A stretch of DNA of 64,000 nt from Plasmopara viticola (GCA_001695595.3 MBPM02000004.1:744001-808000); one strand, 5' to 3'; numbered from the stretch's first letter, positions 12,300 through 23,455 are shown. A program made the numbers and translations. Notes: generated by a model not told the origin, from the sequence alone.

Positions 12300-13480
12300 T
12301 TTTGTTTACGAGAGTACGAGGCAGACCATTATTGTGTTCAAAGGTACATACAAGCTTTGTCTTCCCTTTTGCAAGGCTAAACCTCTCTGATCTACCTAAT
12401 GAGAGTCAAGCAATACGTCCTCAATGTCGAAGGCATTGTATACCGGACTGTAATAGTGTGAACTCGATCGCGCATTGACGCACCAGCACCCACAGTAGCG
12501 TCTAGCAACGAGCTGTGCTCATCAGATTTCTTACTAATTAAAACATGCGCTGCTCCATTACTACCGAAGTGGCAGCGCCCCAAATGTCTTTGATCGACTA
12601 TGTCACGCATGAGATACACAAAGTGCTGCTCGCGACGAAAATTGCTCAGAAATGTGGTGGGAACTAAGAAGTACTGTCTCGACTGATAGTGATTCATGAA
12701 CCTATTTCTACTAAGCAGCTCCCAGCGGTAAACGCACCACCTAACGCTTTAATCAGAAACCTGATTGTCCAGCACATTGACTTACTTAGCTCAGTGGTCG
12801 TTTCACCTGTGCTTCTGACACTCAAAACGATTGAGCGCACGACACTTAAGAACGTCAAAAGAAGTGGCACCTAAGGTCTCTGATCTGTGTTAAATCATGT
12901 TTGCTGCCCTAACATCGCATCAAGGTACAAGATTAAGCTGCGCCCGTCGGTAGCAAATCTGGAAAACTTCCAACCAAGGCCCAACCATATCTAAGGTGCA
13001 GTGACACTTGTTCTTTAGGAGAAATGCAAAAAGGTAAATCCAAGTATTCGTAGAGCATTATTATGTGGTTGACTTCGTTAGCTTAAAAAGCGTCAAACAT
13101 TATTGCTTAGACTTCCGGAGTCAATAGAGACCACCCATGCATTCTCATAATCCTTAACGGGTAATTGAACAAACACTTAAGTAGATTTACATGACATTCT
13201 CTCAGATAAATATCTCTCTGGCTTGTCGACCTTTAATCTTCCCTTAGGATTAATAGTACTTCCAAAGCTAAACATCACATATGGTTTTTGCCATTTTCCC
13301 GGGGCGTACTGTAAGGCGAGCTGACCGTTGAGATTAAGCTTTTTTAAATCGTAGTGCAGTTGAAGTCGAAGCTACCTAGCCACTAATGGCAGGTATAAGC
13401 GCAGATGAACTATCGACTATTTTTATATGCTGGACAGCAGTTCGGAAGTCTACCTCTCTCTTCTGAGCATATCTGAGCTC
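12300..13480 (-). repeat. Decayed repeat, second copy of the 3400-4470 sequence
   Basis: The minus strand contains a 101-codon open frame (12697-12392) with segments FLSNFRREQHFVYLMRDIVD, GRCHFGSNGAAHVLISKK and SSLLDATVGAGASM. Related but broken peptide is found on the minus strand at about 3700-3450. The similarity continues through 12905-13010 and 13395-13470 against 3985-4080 and 4330-4400. The protein family is not recognised. Two copies in one orientation suggest a dispersed element or a duplicated gene fragment. Confidence 0.5.
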
Positions 13481-13530
13481 CGTGAAAACCGGCTTTTGTA
13501 GGCTATCCTAACCAGTGCCATTTGAATAAC

Positions 13531-13535
13531 TTATT
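13531..13535. repeat. Target-site duplication TTATT, left
   Basis: TTATT lies immediately outside the copia LTR that starts at 13536. The same five bases lie immediately outside the opposite LTR at 17973-17977. A 5-bp duplication is standard for copia integration. Confidence 0.9.
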
Positions 13536-13681
13536 TGTTGAGAAGAAAGTAAAAACCGAAGTGAATATATTTATCTTGACCAATGAACGGCTACCATATG
13601 TAATTACTAACTGTAACGTACTTGTAAATACTGTGAAGCCATTCACCTGTTTAACATGCATTCAGCGATGTAATTTTTAAA
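13536..13681 (-). repeat. 3' LTR of the second copia element (about 146 bp)
   Basis: It aligns over its whole length with 17827-17972 with a handful of differences, including a T-to-C change near the GCCATTYACC segment. Its plus-strand left end is TGTTGAGAAG. The other end has lost the terminal dinucleotide (TTTAAA against TTAACA). Next to it, at 13682-13695, the minus strand has a purine-rich GGTGAGTGGGAG that fits the polypurine tract. Confidence 0.9.
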
Positions 13682-13694
13682 CTCCCACTCACCG

Positions 13695-14455
13695 CTAATG
13701 CTGTGTGTCTTTTGTTGCTGACTTGGTCTTGATTCCGGTGGCTTCGCGCAGATACTTAAGCATCTTTGTCCCAACTGCCTTCGTCAGCATATCTGCAAGC
13801 TGACTCTTCGTGTCGATATATTCGATCTTCAACAGTCCTTGCACGTTCTCACGAATAAAGTGGTGCTTGATGTCCACATGCTTCGTTCTAGCATGGTATC
13901 CGGCGTTATTGGCTAACGCAATAACACCTTGGTTGTCTTCCCAAACCTGTGTGCCTTCAACTTGCTCGTGACCCATGTTCTTTAGCATTGCCCGCGTCCA
14001 AAGAACATCTTGTGTGCATAAACTGAGAGCCTATACTCAGCTTCCGCTAAGCTTAGCGCAACTGTCCGCTGGTACTTCGACTTAAATACCACTGGTGCGC
14101 TTGCAATCATGACCATAATTCCCGAGACCGAGCGTCTATCATCCGTATTGCTGCCCCAATCTGCATCCGAGTATGCTTTGACCGTAACGCTTCCACTTCC
14201 CCGGTAGACGATACCGATTTGACGCGTGGTTTTCAGTTATCGTACTACTCGAATTGCTGCGATCCAATGTTGTAGTCCTTGGTTCTCCAGAAAACGGGAA
14301 ACCTGCGTCACCACGTAACCAATATCAGGCCGAGTGCATGTCGTTATGTACAGCAAGCATCCAATCAAAAGCGATAAGGCTTTGATCGCATTGTCGACCG
14401 TCCCTCTTCCGTTGTGGGTGACTGCTTTGACGACAGCTTCAATCCTGATACGCAA
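13695..14455 (-). pseudogene. Copia RNase H and end of RT (broken)
   Basis: The end of the reverse transcriptase (LLIGCLLYITTCTRPDIGYVVTQVSRFLEN, 14380-14270) is followed by a stop at about 14237. RNase H then resumes through ADWGSN near 14160-14145, the conserved VVFKSKYQRTVALS region, and the final 97 codons (13988-13695) with WEDNQGVIALANNAGYHARTKHVDIKHHFIRE. The natural polyprotein stop is at 13695-13697. RNase H would remove the RNA strand after reverse transcription, but the breaks upstream make production unlikely. Confidence 0.88.
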
Positions 14456-15660
14456 GGATTCTCAACACTTTTGGCATCTTGTTGACCGAATCGCTTGACC
14501 ACGTCATCGATGTAGCGAGTCTGTTTGATCATCAAAATTCCAGCTGACCTGTCGTGATCAATTTCCATACCCGAAATGAATTCCGCCTGACCAAGCTCCT
14601 TCATCTTGAAAGCATTCTTGAGTACTCCCTTTACTTGATTTAATTCTTTGCTGCTTCTTGCTGCGATAATCACGTCGTCCACATATAGTCCAACGTAAGC
14701 AAAACCTTCTTTAGTTCTCTTGACATAAACACATTGATCTGCTCCGCAACTCTTAAAGCCATTCCTGACGAAGACACGATGTATTGTCTTGTTCCAGGCA
14801 CTCGCTGCTTGCTTGAGTCCGTAAATAGCCTTGTTTAGTTGACATATGTATCCTTGAGCATTGTCGACACCAAGCGGGACTTCCATAAAAACGTTGTCCG
14901 TCAACACGCTGATAAGAAAAGCCGTGTCGACGTCCAGCTGTTCCATTCGATAGCCACATTCAACACATACCGCGAAAATTATTCGGATCGAATTCATGTT
15001 GGCAACCGGGGAATATGTCTCAAAAAAGTCAACGCCATACTTCTGCTTGAAACCTTTCGCGACTAGTCGTGCCTTGTATCGCACGATAGCGCCATTCTGA
15101 TCACGCTTTTTGGCAAATACCCATCGTGATCCAAATGCGCGTCCATTTCTCCCTCGTGGCTGCAATGTCCACGTTTTATTCTCTTCGTGAGAGCGAAGCT
15201 CAGCATCCGTTGCTTCACGCCATTTCATTGCATCGTCGCTTGCCATTGCTTGAGTATAAGTAGTCGGTGAGTCCGTATCATCGTCAATATTCACAGCGTA
15301 GGCAAAAAAGGCTTCCGCAATTAGTCCATCTTCGCCAATCCTAGCACGCTTTGGTGTCGGTGGGCCCTCACTACCTTCTGTTGACTCTCCACCATCGGAA
15401 CCGTTTCTTAGCATTAGCACTGGCTCACGTCTTATTCGTGTTCGCTCCAATTCGGGCCGAAACACCAAACGATCTTCTTGTTGCACTTGGGAAGGTTGAT
15501 GATACTCCGTTATCTCAAGCCCGTTTCGTACAGGGCTCTCAGAAGGCATTAGCCGCTGTACAACGGCGCTTGGCGTACGATTTGCATCCTCCATATCGAC
15601 ATCCTCGACCGTCTCTTCGAAAGCTCCCATGGGATCGTCCGGAACTGACTGTCGATCCAC
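14365..15660 (-). pseudogene. Copia linker and reverse transcriptase segment (431 codons open)
   Basis: After the variable linker, RT proper shows WVFAKKRDQNGAIVRYKARLVAKGF, the DVDTAFL block, IYGLKQAASAWN and the catalytic YVDD in LYVDDVIIAARS. The frame is open over 431 codons but is cut from integrase by a TAA near 15700. It runs out of frame at about 14455, where the sequence shifts into the end of RT. The catalytic aspartates are present, so the damage comes from frame breaks and not from active-site loss. Confidence 0.92.
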
Positions 15661-15699
15661 TTGATGCTGAACATTGACTTCATCACCATCCTCAACTAC

Positions 15700-16410
15700 T
15701 TAAACAAATGTTTCCGGCTTGAGCTCTTTTGTGTCGTAGATGCCGCCCACCTCACGCTCATCCAACTTTACAGAGCGGGTCACATTAATCTTGGTATTCT
15801 TCGAGTCAAACACGCGATAGCCCTTGACATTCTCTGCATAGCCAAGAAATATACACTTGGAGCTCTTAAGTTCCAGTTTGGTCCGTTTCACATCGTCAAT
15901 ATGAGCGTAGCCTTGCGAACCAAATACGCGCAGGTGATCCATTCGAGGCTTCATTTTGAAAACTAGCTCATACGGCGTGGTGTCAGAAAGGACCGTATTG
16001 CTGGAGCGATTAATTAAATAAACCGCTGTATTCACCGCTTCCTCCCACCATTTCGTCGATACGCTCTTGTAGTGTAACATGCTGCGGGCTTTTTCCATAA
16101 TTGTCCTGTTCATACGCTCCGCTACTCCGTTCTGCTGCGGGCTGTATGGGACGGAGCGCTGGTGTACAATGCCGTTCTCGTGACATACTCCTGCCATTTT
16201 CTTGTTTACAAACTCGGTTCCGTTGTCGGATCGCAAACATCTTAGTCGTGCACCCCACTGGTTTTCGTATAATGTCAGAAACTCCTTGAACTTGCCAGCC
16301 ACTTCACTCTTGCTCTTGATCAGAAAAAATGCTACATATCGTGAAAAGTCATCCACAAACGTGAGAATGCATTTGGCACCACCCTTCGAGATAGTTCGCA
16401 TTGGCCCCAT
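15700..16410 (-). pseudogene. Copia integrase segment
   Basis: The DD(35)E core is readable: FVDDFSRYVAFFLIKSKSEV gives the first aspartate, CLRSDNGTEFVNKKM the second, and SPQQNGVAERMNRTIMEKAR the glutamate region. The conserved copia tail FLGYAENVKGYRVFD follows. The frame differs from the gag-protease part upstream, so a frameshift lies at about 16440-16465. It ends at a TAA near 15700, before RT. Integrase would insert the cDNA into the genome. Confidence 0.92.
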
Positions 16411-16464
16411 GACATCTGTGTGAACACGCTACAACACACGTGTCGTCTTTGTCATTGAACGAGA

Positions 16465-17784
16465 CTATAACACCGTGATCGTCTGCTTGCCCTTCAAACA
16501 CCCGACACACAATAGTTCCACACTTTGCTTGATAATTGGGATACCATTAGTTAATCGCTGTGTCCTGATCAGCGCATCCTTGCTGGGGTGCCCCATGCGT
16601 GCATGCCAAAGCTCCCACCGATTGTCAGCCCCGGTATATTCAACGAGACATGCTTCTTCTTGCTCACAGTCAAGAAAATACGACTTTCCAGCTTTTGTGC
16701 CCGATGCAATTGCTTGCTTCTTGTTCCAAATGACACATGACGAACGCGAAAATTCCACACTCATGCCACGCTCTATCAGCTTGCCAACTGACAGCAACCT
16801 TCTGTCGAGTCCGGGAATATGCAGAACTTCAACCATGCAAATCCTCATTCCGTTCAAACCAGTCAATTTTACCGTGCCGACTTCTTTGACAAGCAACTTC
16901 TTCCCGTCTGCAATCGTAACTTCGATGCTAGCTTCTAGGCCCTTGTAATCAAACAAGTCCTTCCTGTGTGGGGTCATGTGAAAAGTTGCTCCACTATCAA
17001 CCAGCCATCCTGATGACTCCCCTCTACCAACAGCAAACACCGTGTCGTCGTTGTTGAATCTCTTACCGGCCGGGCAGTTCCGCTTCATGTGTCCAAACTG
17101 GTCACAGTTGAAGCACTTGCCCTTGAATCCGCCGTTATTGCGTGGAGGACCACCCTTTCGTCCATTGTCCCGTCCACCTTTAAATCTTCTAGCATTTCCA
17201 TTTCCATTTACGCGAAACGCTTTCTCTGTAGCTTTTTTCCTCTGCAGCTTCTCCGACTCTTCGAGCAGCTTTTCCTTGACTTCTATCAACGAAATATCCC
17301 TTGCATTCTCCACAATCGACGAAATCAAGTCGTACTCCGAAGGTAGACTGCTGAGAAGTACCACCAGCTGGCGTGATTCATCAATTTGCTCTCCCGTAGT
17401 CTGTAGTCCCACTATTAGCTCGTCAAAAGAGTCCAGATGCTCTGCCATGTTTGTTCCACTTTCCATCTTGAACTCATGTAGTCGACGAGTCATCACAACA
17501 CGATTGTGAAGAGTCGAGCGATTGTAGAAATCGCGGAGGGTTTCCCACGCCTCCATAGCACGCGCAGCCGACCGAATCTTGGTCTGGTGCTGGATCTCAA
17601 CGCCTAGAGCAATGATGCCTAGCGCCTTGGCATCATTAACCAGCCACGCCTCCGTGACCTCCTTCTCTTCGTTGACGGCCATGATGTGTCCCAGGAGACC
17701 CTTCCGCGCCAGGGTCATCCTCATGTTAAACTCCCAGAGGCAATAGTTACCACTTCCTAGGAGGACTTCGGTGCGCTTGTTCAT
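16465..17784 (-). pseudogene. Copia gag-protease-GAG-pre-integrase segment
   Basis: The start at 17784 (MNKRTEVLLGSGNYCLWEFN) matches the gag starts of the two other copia elements. The frame is also open upstream through the LTR, but that part is not gag-like. Gag is followed by a CCHC knuckle (CFNCDQFGHMKRNC), the protease motif LVDSGATFHM, and the HARMGHP and CVGCLKGKQ motifs that precede integrase. The frame is then lost at about 16465. Gag would form the virus-like particle and the protease would process the polyprotein. Confidence 0.93.
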
Positions 17785-17826
17785 ATTGGGCGAGAACGTT
17801 GCTTGAGCTTGTTGCGGCTGATAACC

Positions 17827-17972
17827 TGTTGAGAAAAAAGTAAAAACCGAAGTGAATATATTTATCTTGACCAATGAACGGCTACCATATGTAATTACTA
17901 ACTGTAACGTACTTGTAAATACTGTGAAGCCATTTACCTGTTTAACATGCATTCAGCGGTGTAATTTTAACA
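17827..17972 (-). repeat. 5' LTR of the second copia element (146 bp)
   Basis: On the plus strand it runs from TGTTGAGAAAAAAG to TTTTAACA, giving TG...CA ends. On the minus strand the primer-binding site GGTTATCAGCCGC follows directly. TTATT at 17973-17977 is the right-hand target duplication. Confidence 0.92.
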
Positions 17973-17977
17973 TTATT

Positions 17978-19085
17978 TGGCGTTAATCGATTTCTTCACG
18001 GCCTTTAACGATAGGTTGGATGCTCATGGAAAATCTTAGCTTACGCGCGTCTGCGCACAATTCATCTATATGGTGGGTGACTGCAACCCCATAATGAGAA
18101 CGTTGCTGGCCCCATTAGGCCCCTCTTTTGCTGTATTAGCTGCATTTAAAATTTGAAGTACATAATAGAAAATAAAAAAATGGCTCAACAGTAGGCATCA
18201 ATATATTCATGAGTCACAGCTCTTAAGCTTGTCGTGATTTTTCATAACACTGCGTATGTGCGTCTTTCTATACTTGCGGTTACGAGTCTGTTACCAATTC
18301 AATATGAATGGAGTCTAAGTGTGAACCTTTCCGCTTTTTATGGAGTTCTTAGTACGTAATACCGACTCAATTTTTAGTATGATGTTCTAAGTATAAACTT
18401 CATGACTCCTTTTTTCAATGAGCTTACTAATTAGACGCCGGTCGCCGACTGCAATTCCAATAGGAATGCGAACTTTGAGGGATTTCTCTTATAGAATCGC
18501 GAGGGTTTTGACTGTAAGCCTCGCAACGCGATGTGTACCATAACTCACGGCGTATTGCGGCTGCAGTCCTTAAACTAGGTAACTAAGCTTTAAATCCTTT
18601 GAGAGACGATTCTTACGGCCTCTCAACAAGAATGAAATATGCAGAAAATGATGAAAAGACGCGTATTCCTTGGCAAAGGTAAAGCATAAGCCGTAATAAC
18701 AAAGTGCAGAGCGCTATTTAAGTGGCAAATTTGCGAGTTCAGAGCTGGGAGACCCAATTAATCGAGGCGTAATGACGGTCGAAAGCGAAGAGAGACAAAG
18801 AGTAAGAGAAGACGACGAACAGATGGAATTTAAGGGTTGTTGCAAGGGTGGTGTTTTCTTGTACACTTAAGCGGGAGAAAGCAAATCAAGAACTTTTAAG
18901 AGTCTGGCGCTCTACCGAATGAGCTAGAAAATCTTATGAGGAAGATAAAGTAGATTAGAGAATCGCACGAAAGGGTGGTGACAAATATATTGTCAAATTG
19001 CGGTCCGCGTACGTAAGTAAGAGATTGTTTTCCAACGTGCAACTATTGAGGGATAAATTCATTCAACATGCAGATAGCCCACAAG
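17978..19085. other. Stretch without a supported gene, holding a tRNA-like relic
   Basis: No coherent protein is readable in any frame. The only recognisable feature is the tRNA-like half at about 18885-18935. The region is AT-rich with short frames. Confidence 0.5.
18885..18935 (-). pseudogene. tRNA-like relic (lysine-type 5' half)
   Basis: On the minus strand TAGCTCATTCGGTAGAGCG is a near-canonical tRNA D-arm and internal A box. CCAGACTCTTAA follows and resembles an anticodon arm with CTT in the loop, as in lysine tRNA. The 3' half decays: the anticodon stem does not close and no clear T-arm (GTTCRANNC) follows. This is either a tRNA pseudogene or the head of a tRNA-derived SINE. A working tRNA is unlikely. 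Confidence 0.5.
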
Positions 19086-19350
19086 TATGACCGCTTTCTC
19101 GAGATTATGCGAGCAGCAGCATGGTTCATGAAAGTAGTATTAAGCTGTGCTTGCGTTTCGAAATCACAACTCACAGATTAGGCTGTGATGAAAACAGCAA
19201 CATACTACATTTCTCGCTCGATTCTCGTTCTAAGAAAAACCTAGCTCACATTATCATAACAAATTTATGTTTTTCATATTACCACCACTTAGTCGCTAAG
19301 ACCTTTCAAACTCGCACGTATAGCATAATCGGCCGACTAAACTCGTGAGA
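19086..19350 (+). pseudogene. Lectin promoter remnant without a gene
   Basis: The plus strand has TATGCGAGCAGCAGCATGG at about 19106-19124, followed by a leader-like segment (CTCGCTCGATTCTCGTTC and CTCACATTATCATAAC). These align with the region before the intact lectin (7250-7320). The lectin coding sequence that should follow is not present in readable form. This is a third type of evidence that lectin genes were once more numerous here. Confidence 0.5.
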
Positions 19351-20504
19351 AGTGCGGTAATGTCGTGTGGTCCAGAGTCAACCCTTTTGCTTTAGATTAT
19401 AGTCTTAACCCATCGCCATACAATGTGCCAATTGTGGTAATTCTCATCGCTGAAACTTACCCAAAGTTTGGAGAAGGAATCCACTAATTATTAATTAAAT
19501 CCAAGTCAGCAAGTTCTACTCTCCGACCTTTCCAAACCACTCGAATGATATCTCTGCATATAAAATAATATCAAGGCCTAAGCCGTGTCACCCAGCAGAC
19601 GCCTTGATCAAGAAGGAGACGATCGTCGGCATAACAGTTGCTAATTCATGACTTTCGCCCTAAAACACCGCTAGCAAGCAACATCTACACATAGCACTTA
19701 GTGTGATGGAAGACGCCTTCCTCCTTCTCTCAATACCGACTCTGTGGCTTGGTTGTTTTTTTTTCTCGCCCACCGACCGGGAAATACTTGGTTTTTTACC
19801 CTTAGGGGATAAATTGAGGCAGCCGGAGATAGAACACTAAAGTAGACAAGCAATCACGCTAAACGTACCAAACCTCATTCATTATAGTTGGGTGGGCTGG
19901 ACGAAAAGAACATAGTGTAATGCGGGGTACAGAGCCTGGATTAAAAAAAAAATTGGATCGCTAGTACTGTAGACAGTTTAGTCCTAGAGTGTATATTTTG
20001 AAACCCTGAATATCATCCCAGAGATTTCGTTTTTACCAGGAAGAACGCATCAGCCAATAAGAATGTTATATTTACAATTACTCAACGAAAAAACGATATT
20101 TTTGTATTGGCCATTGTTGATTGAAAGCTGATCACCGTCCTACGACCCATGATCCGAAACACTATGTTCTGTCGAGGACTTCTTCAATAGAAGTCACTGG
20201 AAACCTTAAGATGATCTGTTCTCGCCACATCAGTGCTTCCAGTCTTTCTGCGGGACAAGTGGCTCTGTTCAAGACGTATTTCGTTATGATCAAAAGCGTC
20301 TACGACGTCGGAGCAGCCTTGCTAAAGTTAAGCCTCAAATTAGATTGTTTTCGAAGTGAAGATACAGATATACTTTGCAAATTAATAAACACCGCTGCTC
20401 AAAAATGCCCACACATGATAGAAGTTGCCGCCCTCTGTTTTAAGTGCTTTGTAGATAGTTGAGTCTACATTGCGGATTGGGCCTAATGCACCCTTTGTAA
20501 ATCT
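19351..20504. other. Stretch without a supported gene
   Basis: A plus-strand frame (20121-20462, 113 codons) has a leucine-rich segment with several cysteines (LLKLSLKLDCF, ILCKLINTAAQKC). It has no recognised family. Short nucleotide similarity between 20120-20200 and 35165-35250 (both near GATCCGNAACACTATG) suggests a small dispersed repeat and argues against a gene. Confidence 0.4.
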
Positions 20505-21175
20505 GGGCACCCCACGGCAAGGTACCAAAATTTCTCGACAACGCATCCACTGGATCAGATTTTGCTGCTTTGGAAATTGCTCCGATGATTTTTTGGGGAC
20601 AACTCGCCACGATGTTTTTGGAGTGATGACCTATCAAATTCTCTCGCTTCAGCTTCACCAAATGAGTTGTTTGAAAGCCCTTGCCAATGCCTGCACAACT
20701 AGAAGAATGATCTATCTGAAAGGGTACGAATTGTGTTCTTTGCTTTGTTAATCACCTGCGCGCATGTTGCAGAGATTTTTATTCTACACATACGACATCC
20801 TCGTCAGTCGAATTCTATGCTAAATATCTCAGTACATATTTTGCAGTAGCCATTATTACGGCATATAGTAAAATAAAGGGACCACTGTAGAATAAAAGTG
20901 CTCAATCTTGGCACATTACCTCGTTTGAGGTACACACTGGAAGACACAGTTTAAAAACGCGCTATCGTTATCTTAAGCCCTCGAACCAAGACGGTAGGCC
21001 CAGTAAAGCCAGCAAGATTTCGAATTTGAAGCGGCTGCGCGGTATCTGAAGATTATCACTTCACTGCGTTTTGCGGCCGCAGTGGGAGAACATTTGATAC
21101 TATCGGTATTGTATCGGCACCGATTCGTCCTCCCCGACCTGCGGCAATCAGCAGTCTACTTATACTCAGCTCGAC
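20505..21175 (+). pseudogene. Very decayed jacalin-like lectin
   Basis: The best part is at about 20913-21000, where the plus strand reads HITSFEVHTGRHSLKTR and then SNQDGR. This matches the central strand of the lectins (HITSFEVHTA, NQDGK). An N-terminal trace, APHGKV with a following LDNAS, may correspond to the GGPHG opening near 20510. Frames are broken and about 300 bp of unrelated sequence separates the two parts. It lies near the outer end of the left arm of the inverted duplication and mirrors the remnant at 32510-32925. Confidence 0.5.
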
Positions 21176-22435
21176 AATTCTTCGGATAATACACCACCGT
21201 TATTTAAAAAATTTAAGATCGAAATGAGAATTTGATGCGTAATTCACACTTCCACATTGCCCGTATTGCAAATGTACTAGAAATAGCAAAACTCGAATCG
21301 GAATGCACAGCGCATGCGAGAGCGTTGAAATCATTTAGGCTTTTCCCATTGCATCAACTAAGTGAAAGAATTACTTCTTCTACTTGCCGGCAAATATAGC
21401 ATAACGGGGTTAATTTATCATTCATTCGATCGCGAAAAAAGCTCGTGCTTGATGCAACCAGAAGCTATATTAAAATCAGGAGGTTCCGAGGAAAGGATCT
21501 TAACTCTTTATTTCTTTAAGATTCCTACGCAGGCTAATGACGGCCGCCTTAAAACACAACAATTCAGCGACAAATAGTAAACAGCAGACGAATTTTACAT
21601 TTGCGTAACTACAACAATTCTAACAAATTGAAAAAAAATGTCGAACATTCGACGCTATTTCAATTTTTTCAGTTCTCCTCTTGCAATAACATATATATAC
21701 TCTTTTAAAGACTCACTCGACTTATACTTGCTTTGCCGCTGTCCAACCAAGTATTCAGCTGACTAAGACTTATGGCGAGCAAGCCTCATGGAGACATGTA
21801 TGACGTTTCAAAAATGGTCAGCCCTGGCCAACAATAAGGCACGAAGATGGACGGCCCAAACGGGGTTGTAAAACTTATCTTGCCGGTGGCGGGTGTATTA
21901 TAGCGTGGCAGGGACAAACTGGACATAACAGTGGCCACACGCATTGAATACTTCAAGTCCATCATCGGCAAGGAATATTTTTTCGAAGGCAACGCGTAGT
22001 GGATTTATCAACCCCGTTGTGATCCCATTTGTACGAAGTTTAACACGCTTAAGTCAATGACAGACGATAGCTTTTCTAGTGAGAACGAGAAAAGTCCTCT
22101 ACGCGGTACAAGGCGCTAAGCCCTCAGTGTTCCCTAACTCGGAAGCACCTAAGTGCAATAAAAATTGAGCAAAGCTTTGTTCTTAATGTAAGCATTGAAA
22201 GCAAGCTTTGTTGCGTTCAAGTGCATGGAAAATGGTTTCACTTTGCTTGATTTGCTTGATGCAATGCGAAAAATCTCTACAATATCTACTTCTCGCATTT
22301 ACTTTGAAAGGCAAAGAGGAATCCATACAGGCAAAATAGGGAGAAGCAAAACTATGTTTATTTTTTCAACGAAGGGCTTTATCAATTTGCACACTGGTCA
22401 TAAAAAAATGAAAGCTGAAAGTTGTGTCGACCACG
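21176..22435. other. Non-coding part of the left inverted-duplication arm
   Basis: No supported gene. A 95-codon plus-strand frame at 22195-22482 overlaps the antisense end of the lectin pseudogene. It is not kept open in the mirrored right-arm copy (30680-30990), so it is judged chance. Confidence 0.55.
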
Positions 22436-22998
22436 TTATGCCTGAATTTGAGGAGGCCGCGGAGGAGTCACAGACTGAATAGGAAGAATCGGTACCCATA
22501 GCGGACCGATCGCATCAATCTCATCCCCTTGGCGTCTGAGAAACCAGCAAGTTGATGTCCTTCAGGAGCCGTGCAGCCACTGATTCTCTCCTCTTTCTCC
22601 GTAACCTTGCCGGCATCATAGACCTTACCGTCTTGGTTTGAAAGCTTGATTTATCCAATGCACGTCCTTAAATTGTATGTAGCAGTGTGCACCTCAAACG
22701 AAGTGATGCGCTCGTCAGGACCCAGATTGAACACTTTGCAATTCTTTCCCAAGCCATGAAACGGTTCATGCTTCGTATTGGTCGTAGAAAAGATCGTATC
22801 GCCAATCCCATTCAGACGGTAGCCACTGCAGAGCTTAATCGCTGCCAAAGTTTGTCCAGTGCCAACGAAATTCGTGTCGTCAGAAGGATTACTGTGGGGG
22901 CCGCCATTGGCTACGCACGTAGAGACGCCTTACTTGGATGGAAAGGCATTGCCTTTAACAAGCGCAAGCGTCGCCATGACATGGAAGAAGGGCGTCAT
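22436..22998 (-). pseudogene. Jacalin-like lectin pseudogene, left arm
   Basis: Read from a start-like ATG at 22998, the minus strand gives a signal-peptide remnant (VMATLALV), an in-frame TAA after about 23 codons, and NGGPHSNPSDDTNFVG. It continues through TLAAIKLCSGYRLNGIGDTIFS, EPFHGLGKNCK and ERITSFEVHTATYNLRT, then a second in-frame TAA after IG. SNQDGKVYDAGK and the C-terminal SGCTAPEGHQLAGFSDAKG follow, with a final frame change. It is 563 bp long, exactly as its mirror copy at 30172-30734, and shares the same two stop codons. The intact homologue nearest in sequence is the gene at 53559. Confidence 0.88.
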
Positions 22999-23225
22999 CG
23001 ATTATGTTGGGGAAGGAACGTTTCAAAATGAAATGGTGAGAGGCAAGTGCTTAAAAAACGGAATAGAGTGCTGTGATAGCACTTTTCAATTTAAAGTGAG
23101 TCATCTCGATGTGAACGATAACTTGATTGAACAAAAATCGATCGAAGGATGTGTTGACGTTGGCGTAAGTCACATGAAGAATGATGTGGTTGAGAAGTCG
23201 TCAGTAACATGCAATTTAACATTTG

Positions 23226-23250
23226 TATTACACCCATGTTCCCCCTCACA
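23226..23250 (-). promoter_or_regulatory. Lectin upstream block before the left-arm pseudogene
   Basis: On the minus strand it reads TGTGAGGGGGAACATGGGTG followed by TAATAC. It is the same block as at 7144 and 53272, with changes in the GCAGCATGGG core. It lies about 230-255 bp before the dead lectin's start, the same spacing as in the intact genes. Confidence 0.5.
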
Positions 23251-23440
23251 TACGATCATTTGCTCGCAAGTTGATATTTTGAATGAAGCAAATCTCCCAA
23301 AAGTACCACAATATTCATTTTAGTAGAACTCAATTATAAGTACTGATTCTTCAATTGAAAAGAATTGGCCATCAAAAAATTTAGACTGTCAGTCTTCCGT
23401 GCCCTTATCTAATATATTTTTCGCTTTCGTTGAAGTTTAC

Positions 23441-23455
23441 GAGACATTGGCATGT
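23441..23455. repeat. 15-bp LINE target-site duplication, left copy
   Basis: GAGACATTGGCATGT is identical to 24606-24620 on the other side of the LINE. The flanks rejoin to a sequence that is colinear with the uninterrupted version at 24975-25040, which confirms the insertion point. Confidence 0.93.

Larger units (their letters stand above)
13536..17972 (-). mobile_element. Structurally complete, inactivated Ty1/copia element (about 4.4 kb)
   Basis: Two 146-bp direct LTRs, TTATT target duplications on both sides, a primer-binding site next to the 5' LTR (about 17812-17826, GGTTATCAGCCGC on the minus strand) and a full set of copia domains define the element. It was inserted on the minus strand. 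The LTRs differ at few positions, so insertion is moderately recent. The polyprotein is nevertheless broken at four or more points, described in the coding entries. The putative primer-binding site resembles those of the other two copia elements here, so all three are probably related lineages. Confidence 0.95.
20880..23345 (+). repeat. Left arm of a large imperfect inverted duplication
   Basis: Read as reverse complement, this segment aligns with 29819-32950. Anchors visible by eye include 21236-21320 with 32310-32400, 21640-21655 with 31985-32010 (both around TCGAACATTCGA), 21725-21800 with 31415-31485, 22090-22180 with 30960-31075 and 22436-22998 with 30172-30734. The lectin part is the best conserved; the outer part has insertions and deletions of up to a few hundred bases, making the right arm longer. 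Confidence 0.85.

Noticed and set aside
16475..17509. Long plus-strand frames (157 and 155 codons)
   Set aside because: Antisense shadows of the second copia element.
20121..20462. Cysteine-containing frame as an elicitin-like protein
   Set aside because: Cysteine number and spacing do not fit elicitins, there is no signal peptide, and the segment has partial copies elsewhere.
22195..22482. 95-codon plus-strand frame next to the left pseudogene
   Set aside because: Not kept open in the mirrored right-arm copy and partly antisense to the lectin pseudogene.
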